Part shown: positions 60,728-64,000 of the stretch, piece after piece
Numbering within the stretch: position 1 is the first letter of the stretch
How the letters are laid out: each line of letters begins with the position of its first letter
DNA from: Balneolaceae bacterium UBA3186
Lineage (GTDB): Bacteria > Bacteroidota > Rhodothermia > Balneolales > Balneolaceae
Assembly: GCA_002364085.1 (NCBI GenBank)
Contig: DEXK01000011.1
Coordinates: 636,002 to 700,001 of the forward strand
Direction of reading: 5' to 3'
Length of the DNA: 64,000 bases
Position numbers and translations under genes: made by a program
The notes under the pieces: generated by a model
The model's input: only the letters and a program-made list of their open reading frames with translations
Told to the model about the DNA's origin: nothing
The model's database searches: none

Positions 60728-62437
60728 ATGGAATTTGGTTTACTCGGGTTTCTGAATCTGATGGGTTCTCTTGGCTTTTTCATTTATGGAATGAAAGTAA
60801 TGAGCGAAGGTATTCAAAAAGTTGCCGGCACAAAGATGCGGCAAATTCTTCGTTCAATGACATCCAACAGATTTAAAGGTGTTTTAACCGGTTTTGCGTT
60901 AACAGCTTTAGTTCAATCTTCATCAGCTACTACTGTTTTGGTAGTTAGCTTTGTAAATGCCGGTCTACTTGCTCTAGTGGAATCAATTGGTGTAATAATG
61001 GGAGCAAATATTGGAACAACAATCACTGCTTGGTTGATCTCAATTATTGGTTTTAAAGTAAAAATATCCAGTTACGCTCTTCCTATCATTGCTATTGGAT
61101 TCCCACTCCTTTTTATGAGCAAAAGTAAAACCAAATCATGGGCAGAAGTATTAATTGGTTTCGCTCTGCTATTTATCGGTCTTTCTTACCTGAAAGAATC
61201 TGTACCTGATCTTAAAGCAAATCCTGAGATTCTTGAATTTCTTTCCCAATATACTGATCTCGGGTTTTTATCTACCTTATTATTTGTTGGAATTGGAACC
61301 GTGCTGACTGTTACTGTACAATCTTCAAGTGCAGCTATGGCCTTAACATTGGTTATGGCAAACAACGGCTGGATACCATTTGATCTGGCAGCTGCAATGG
61401 TACTTGGTGAAAACATTGGTACAACGATAACCGCTAACCTAGCTGCTTTGGTGGCGAATATTCATGCGAAACGAGCTGCAGCAGCTCACTTCATTTTCAA
61501 TGTGTTTGGGGTGATATGGATCATAATTATGATGCCATTTTTCTTAGACTTTATCGATGCTTATATGACATCAAACTATGACGCTTCTCCGTTTAATGAT
61601 CCTGAATCTATCCCAATAGCATTATCTATTTTCCATACGGCATTTAATATTATCAACACTCTACTATTATTAGGGTTTGTAGGATTTATTGCTAAAACGG
61701 TGATCAGAATGATTCCGTCCAAAGGTGAGGACGATGAAGAATTCCATTTGGAATATATCGGTACCGGTATGATGCAAACAGCAGAACTTTCTTTGGAAGA
61801 AGCCACTAAGGAGACTGCGAAGTTTGGTGAGATCACAGCAAGAATGTCAGAATTTTTACGTGAGCTTGTTGAAACTGACAAACCCAAGCGTCAAAAGAAA
61901 CTGCTTAAAAAGATCAAGAAATATGAAGAGATCACCGATCGTATTGATGACGAACTAGCTAGTTACTTGATGAAAGTTTCGGAAGGTTCACTAAGTGATG
62001 AATCTACCAGAAAAGTATCTCATCTATTGAATATTTCGAATAATCTGGAAACAATTGGTGACATCTTTTACCAAATGTCCAGAGATCTGGAGAAGTTCTT
62101 TGAAGGTGATATCATCTTTAATAGCGAGCAAAAAGGTGGTGTTCTTAGCATCTTGGATGAAATCGACAAAGCTTTTGAAATCATGAATGCTAATCTTAAC
62201 GAAGACTACGACAAAGTTGCTATTGAACCTGCTTACGAGCAAGAAAACAAGATCAATAAGCAAAAGAAAACTCTTCAGAAAAAACATACTAAGAGAATCG
62301 AGACCAAGATGTATAACATCAACAGCGATTCAGTATATAAAGATCTGTTCTTTGCCTGCGAAAAAATTGGTGATCATATCATCAATGTAAGTGAGGCTGT
62401 TACAGGACAAAAAGACAAAGATCCTGAAGATAAGTAA
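60728..62437 (+). CDS. Na/Pi cotransporter with C-terminal PhoU domain
   Basis: A 569-residue sodium-phosphate symporter of the NptA/YjbB type. Two inverted Na_Pi_cotrans repeats carry the signature QSSSA (ALVQSSSATTVLVV near 60-73 and TVTVQSSSAAMAL near 196-208), with eight or so helices up to about 330. A cytoplasmic PhoU-like helical domain (about 350-565: TAELSLEEATKETAKFGEI) completes it, as in bacterial homologues. It imports phosphate with sodium, fitting a marine host. It is divergent from a phosphate porin with shared Pho-like boxes, and ended by a strong terminator. Confidence 0.93.
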   Translation: MEFGLLGFLNLMGSLGFFIYGMKVMSEGIQKVAGTKMRQILRSMTSNRFKGVLTGFALTALVQSSSATTVLVVSFVNAGLLALVESIGVIMGANIGTTITAWLISIIGFKVKISSYALPIIAIGFPLLFMSKSKTKSWAEVLIGFALLFIGLSYLKESVPDLKANPEILEFLSQYTDLGFLSTLLFVGIGTVLTVTVQSSSAAMALTLVMANNGWIPFDLAAAMVLGENIGTTITANLAALVANIHAKRAAAAHFIFNVFGVIWIIIMMPFFLDFIDAYMTSNYDASPFNDPESIPIALSIFHTAFNIINTLLLLGFVGFIAKTVIRMIPSKGEDDEEFHLEYIGTGMMQTAELSLEEATKETAKFGEITARMSEFLRELVETDKPKRQKKLLKKIKKYEEITDRIDDELASYLMKVSEGSLSDESTRKVSHLLNISNNLETIGDIFYQMSRDLEKFFEGDIIFNSEQKGGVLSILDEIDKAFEIMNANLNEDYDKVAIEPAYEQENKINKQKKTLQKKHTKRIETKMYNINSDSVYKDLFFACEKIGDHIINVSEAVTGQKDKDPEDK

Positions 62438-62456
62438 GAAGATTTGAAGTAATTCT

Positions 62457-62491
62457 AAGCCCTGTTTCTATAGAGAGACAGGGCTTTTTTT
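62457..62491 (+). terminator. Terminator after the Na/Pi transporter
   Basis: AAGCCCTGTTTCT (62457-62469) pairs with AGAGACAGGGCTT (62474-62486), loop of 4, followed by seven T. Confidence 0.92.
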
Positions 62492-62527
62492 ATGACAATT
62501 TATTGACGTAGTTTTTTATCTTTTCGC

Positions 62528-62917
62528 ATGAACGATCGAGATTTTTTACTTCAATTCGACAACTGCACACTTCCTCCTGAGTTATTTGATCACAAAGCGC
62601 ACCTGAGATTGGCCTGGCTGCAGATCAAGGAATATGGATTAGAACAAGCTTTAAAAAATTGCGGTGAACAAATTTCGAAATATGCTTCTTTCCATGGCGA
62701 TCATCAAAAATTTAACATGACGATCACTAACGCTTCTGTATATGCTGTAAACCATTTTATGAAAGATGAAAATAGCTTCGAGGAATTCATTGAAAAAAAC
62801 CCACAACTACTTTCTAATCTGAAAGCCTTGATCAATTCTCATTACAGCTATGACATTTTTGCTGATAAAAATGCCCGGGAACTATTCATTGAACCTGACG
62901 TTCAGCCTTTCATTTAG
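62528..62917 (+). CDS. Hypothetical conserved protein (129 aa)
   Basis: Not recognised by name. A soluble, mostly helical protein: LLQFDNCTLPPELFDHKAHLRL, given here as NCTLPPELFDHKAHLRLAW, then NCGEQISKYASFHGDHQKFN and the C-terminal SHYSYDIFADKNARELFIEPD. Several conserved-looking histidines (in FDHKAHL and FHGDH) could bind metal. I recall similar short proteins in many Bacteroidota and proteobacteria without a known role. It has its own start 37 bases after the terminator, and overlaps the convergent rsmE end by 8 bases. Confidence 0.65.
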   Translation: MNDRDFLLQFDNCTLPPELFDHKAHLRLAWLQIKEYGLEQALKNCGEQISKYASFHGDHQKFNMTITNASVYAVNHFMKDENSFEEFIEKNPQLLSNLKALINSHYSYDIFADKNARELFIEPDVQPFI

Positions 62918-63611
62918 AAAAAAGGAATTGAGAAAGAAAAGCCACTACTGCTGTTTCTGCCCTTAACCGATTTTTGCCTACAGTGATAAACTGAGCTCCG
63001 TTACTTTTAGCAAGTTCCGCTTCTCTTTTTGAAAACCCACCTTCGGGACCAACTAGGAGTAAATTCTCGGAATCGGTTAGCTGATTAGGAGTTCCGGCTT
63101 CTTCCTCTCCTAGATAAGCCATCTGGATTGAGTGTTCTTTGTACTGTTCTAAAATTTCATCCAACGATCTTTTGATCACTAATTTAGGAAGATAAAATCT
63201 GCCACTTTGCTTGAATGCACTTACGATCTGAGTTTGCAATCTATCTTCATTCAATCTGGATCTTTCCGAGTGATCCGCATCGAACACACAAATTTCCCAA
63301 GCATCCAGTTCAACTGCTTTTTCAATGGCGAATTCCAATCGATCTCTCTTTTTGATCGCCCCGAATGCCATGACTTTTTTCGTAGTTGGCTCTTCTTGAG
63401 AACTGGTTTCCAGAACTTTGAGCAGAACAGACTTTTTTGAAATCTCTGTAATTTCACATTTTGATCGATTTCCGATCCCATCTACCACAAAGGTTTGATC
63501 TCCAACTCTATTTCGCAACACTTTCGAAATATGGATGGCTTCCTGATCTGTTATCTTAACTTCGCTTCGGTCGTCTTTCCAGTTTTCCGGTGGAGCGTAA
63601 AAGAAATTCAT
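62910..63611 (-). CDS. rsmE: 16S rRNA m3U1498 methyltransferase
   Basis: A 233-residue SPOUT methyltransferase that methylates N3 of U1498 in 16S rRNA. The N-terminal PUA-like domain has HISKVLRNRVGDQ; the SPOUT knot has MAFGAIKKRDRLEFAIEKAVELDAW, NLLLVGPEGGFSKREAEL and the closing RLRAETAVVAFL, which bind S-adenosylmethionine. Length is normal. It overlaps the convergent gene by 8 bases. Confidence 0.95.
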   Translation of the reverse strand: MNFFYAPPENWKDDRSEVKITDQEAIHISKVLRNRVGDQTFVVDGIGNRSKCEITEISKKSVLLKVLETSSQEEPTTKKVMAFGAIKKRDRLEFAIEKAVELDAWEICVFDADHSERSRLNEDRLQTQIVSAFKQSGRFYLPKLVIKRSLDEILEQYKEHSIQMAYLGEEEAGTPNQLTDSENLLLVGPEGGFSKREAELAKSNGAQFITVGKNRLRAETAVVAFLSQFLFSK

Positions 63612-63852
63612 TAGTTTTTATCCCGTACTACTACATTTGATTTTACTATTCAAATTTGCAAGCAAAAAAGGATACTAAATATATAAACAACTTAATAGTT
63701 GCGAAGTAATCTGCGAGAATAAACAGATTACTTTGGGACCACAGATATTAAGTAGCTCATTCACAAAAAATTTACTGATTAAATTCGAAGTAAGATAATC
63801 GGTCATCCTTGTAGATGTTAGATAATTCACTTACAAAATTGTTCTGCTTAAA
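63612..63852. other. Gene-free stretch with a hairpin, upstream of repeat copy C
   Basis: AT-rich and without an open frame. It holds one 10-bp perfect inverted repeat, AAGTAATCTG (63704-63713) and CAGATTACTT (63724-63733), with a 10-base loop. The T tract after it is short, so terminator function is doubtful. Otherwise nothing is visible. Confidence 0.5.
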
Positions 63853-64000
63853 ATCCTTACGATCTCAGAAAAAGCTTCCAACTACACCGACCTTTAGAAT
63901 TATTGGCGAGAAAGAACGTAATGAAATCGACGGCTCCGAAGGAGCAATCATTACACTCTGGTTGATTTGTGAATATGTTCAGTTTGAACGAGGACCTTTT
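63853..64000. repeat. About 250-bp dispersed structured repeat, copy C (cut by window end)
   Basis: ATCTCAGAAAAAGCTT, GACCTTTAGAATTATTGGCG, AATGAAATCGACGGCTCC and GAAGGAGCAATCATTACA match copy A at 36714-36803 with a few changes; the central part (63956-63985) has diverged and the copy continues beyond the window. The hairpin GCTCC-GAA-GGAGC is kept. Confidence 0.85.

Noticed and set aside
1..64000. CRISPR array, prophage, IS element with terminal repeats, rRNA operon
   Set aside because: Looked for and not seen: no regular spaced repeats, no integrase or phage structural genes, no DDE transposase; only the RAYT and REP units are mobile-element-like.

Overview
The window is an AT-rich, gene-dense bacterial chromosome segment with about 58 protein genes, one tRNA and no rRNA. 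It looks like a marine heterotroph of the Bacteroidota/Balneolota (FCB) side. The reasons are promoters of the TTTG...TAnnTTTG type, a very common M56 peptidase-TonB architecture, lycopene cyclase and CrtA-type carotenoid genes, a class II photolyase, FadN-type beta-oxidation, and families of short palindromic intergenic repeats typical of that group. A Balneola-like genus is my best guess from gene content; no marker gene fixes it.

Layout. 1-2.2 kb: the 5' two thirds of a secreted BNR/sortilin-type beta-propeller gene. 2.3-5.7 kb: tRNA-Leu, then a repeat-rich stretch with a REP-associated transposase (RAYT), four REP hairpin units and small secreted or membrane proteins. 5.7-12.6 kb: a signalling cluster of three histidine kinases and two response regulators. 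12.6-21.8 kb: RarA, class II photolyase, fatty acid desaturase, a BlaI/M56 regulatory pair with tandem operators, PspC, and a small secreted protein behind phased Pho-like boxes. 21.8-28.6 kb: a fatty acid degradation operon (acyl-CoA ligase, FadN, FadA, SDR reductase) with a divergent thioesterase. 28.6-31.6 kb: an accessory island (dual-OB-like protein, DUF488 fusion, DUF6161-like membrane protein). 31.9-41.4 kb: acyl-CoA ligase, M24 peptidase, a CrtA-like gene followed by a gene broken by an in-frame stop, a 250-bp structured repeat, signal peptidase I, LepA and small genes. 41.6-48 kb: histidine biosynthesis (hisG, D, C, B, H, A) headed by a His-rich leader peptide too short to be found by ordinary ORF calling. 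48-50.8 kb: outer-membrane protein, MurA and a biotinyl-domain protein. 50.9-54.2 kb: a PLP enzyme plus the DgcN/DgcA pair for D-glutamate use. 54.4-64 kb: threonine aldolase, nitrilase, lycopene cyclase, chromate transporter, divergent phosphate porin and Na/Pi transporter, and RsmE.

The most notable observations are: (1) a 25-residue leader peptide with 10 histidines directly before hisG; (2) a roughly 250-bp hairpin-rich dispersed element present three times, with no coding capacity; (3) the RAYT with its REP units; (4) 11-bp-phased TTAACA-like boxes before both the phosphate transport genes and an unknown secreted protein; (5) a HisB with an unrecognised N-terminal domain in place of the usual phosphatase; (6) the dual-OB/DUF488/DUF6161 island as a candidate conflict system; and (7) a TAG stop interrupting an otherwise continuous reading frame beside the CrtA-like gene.
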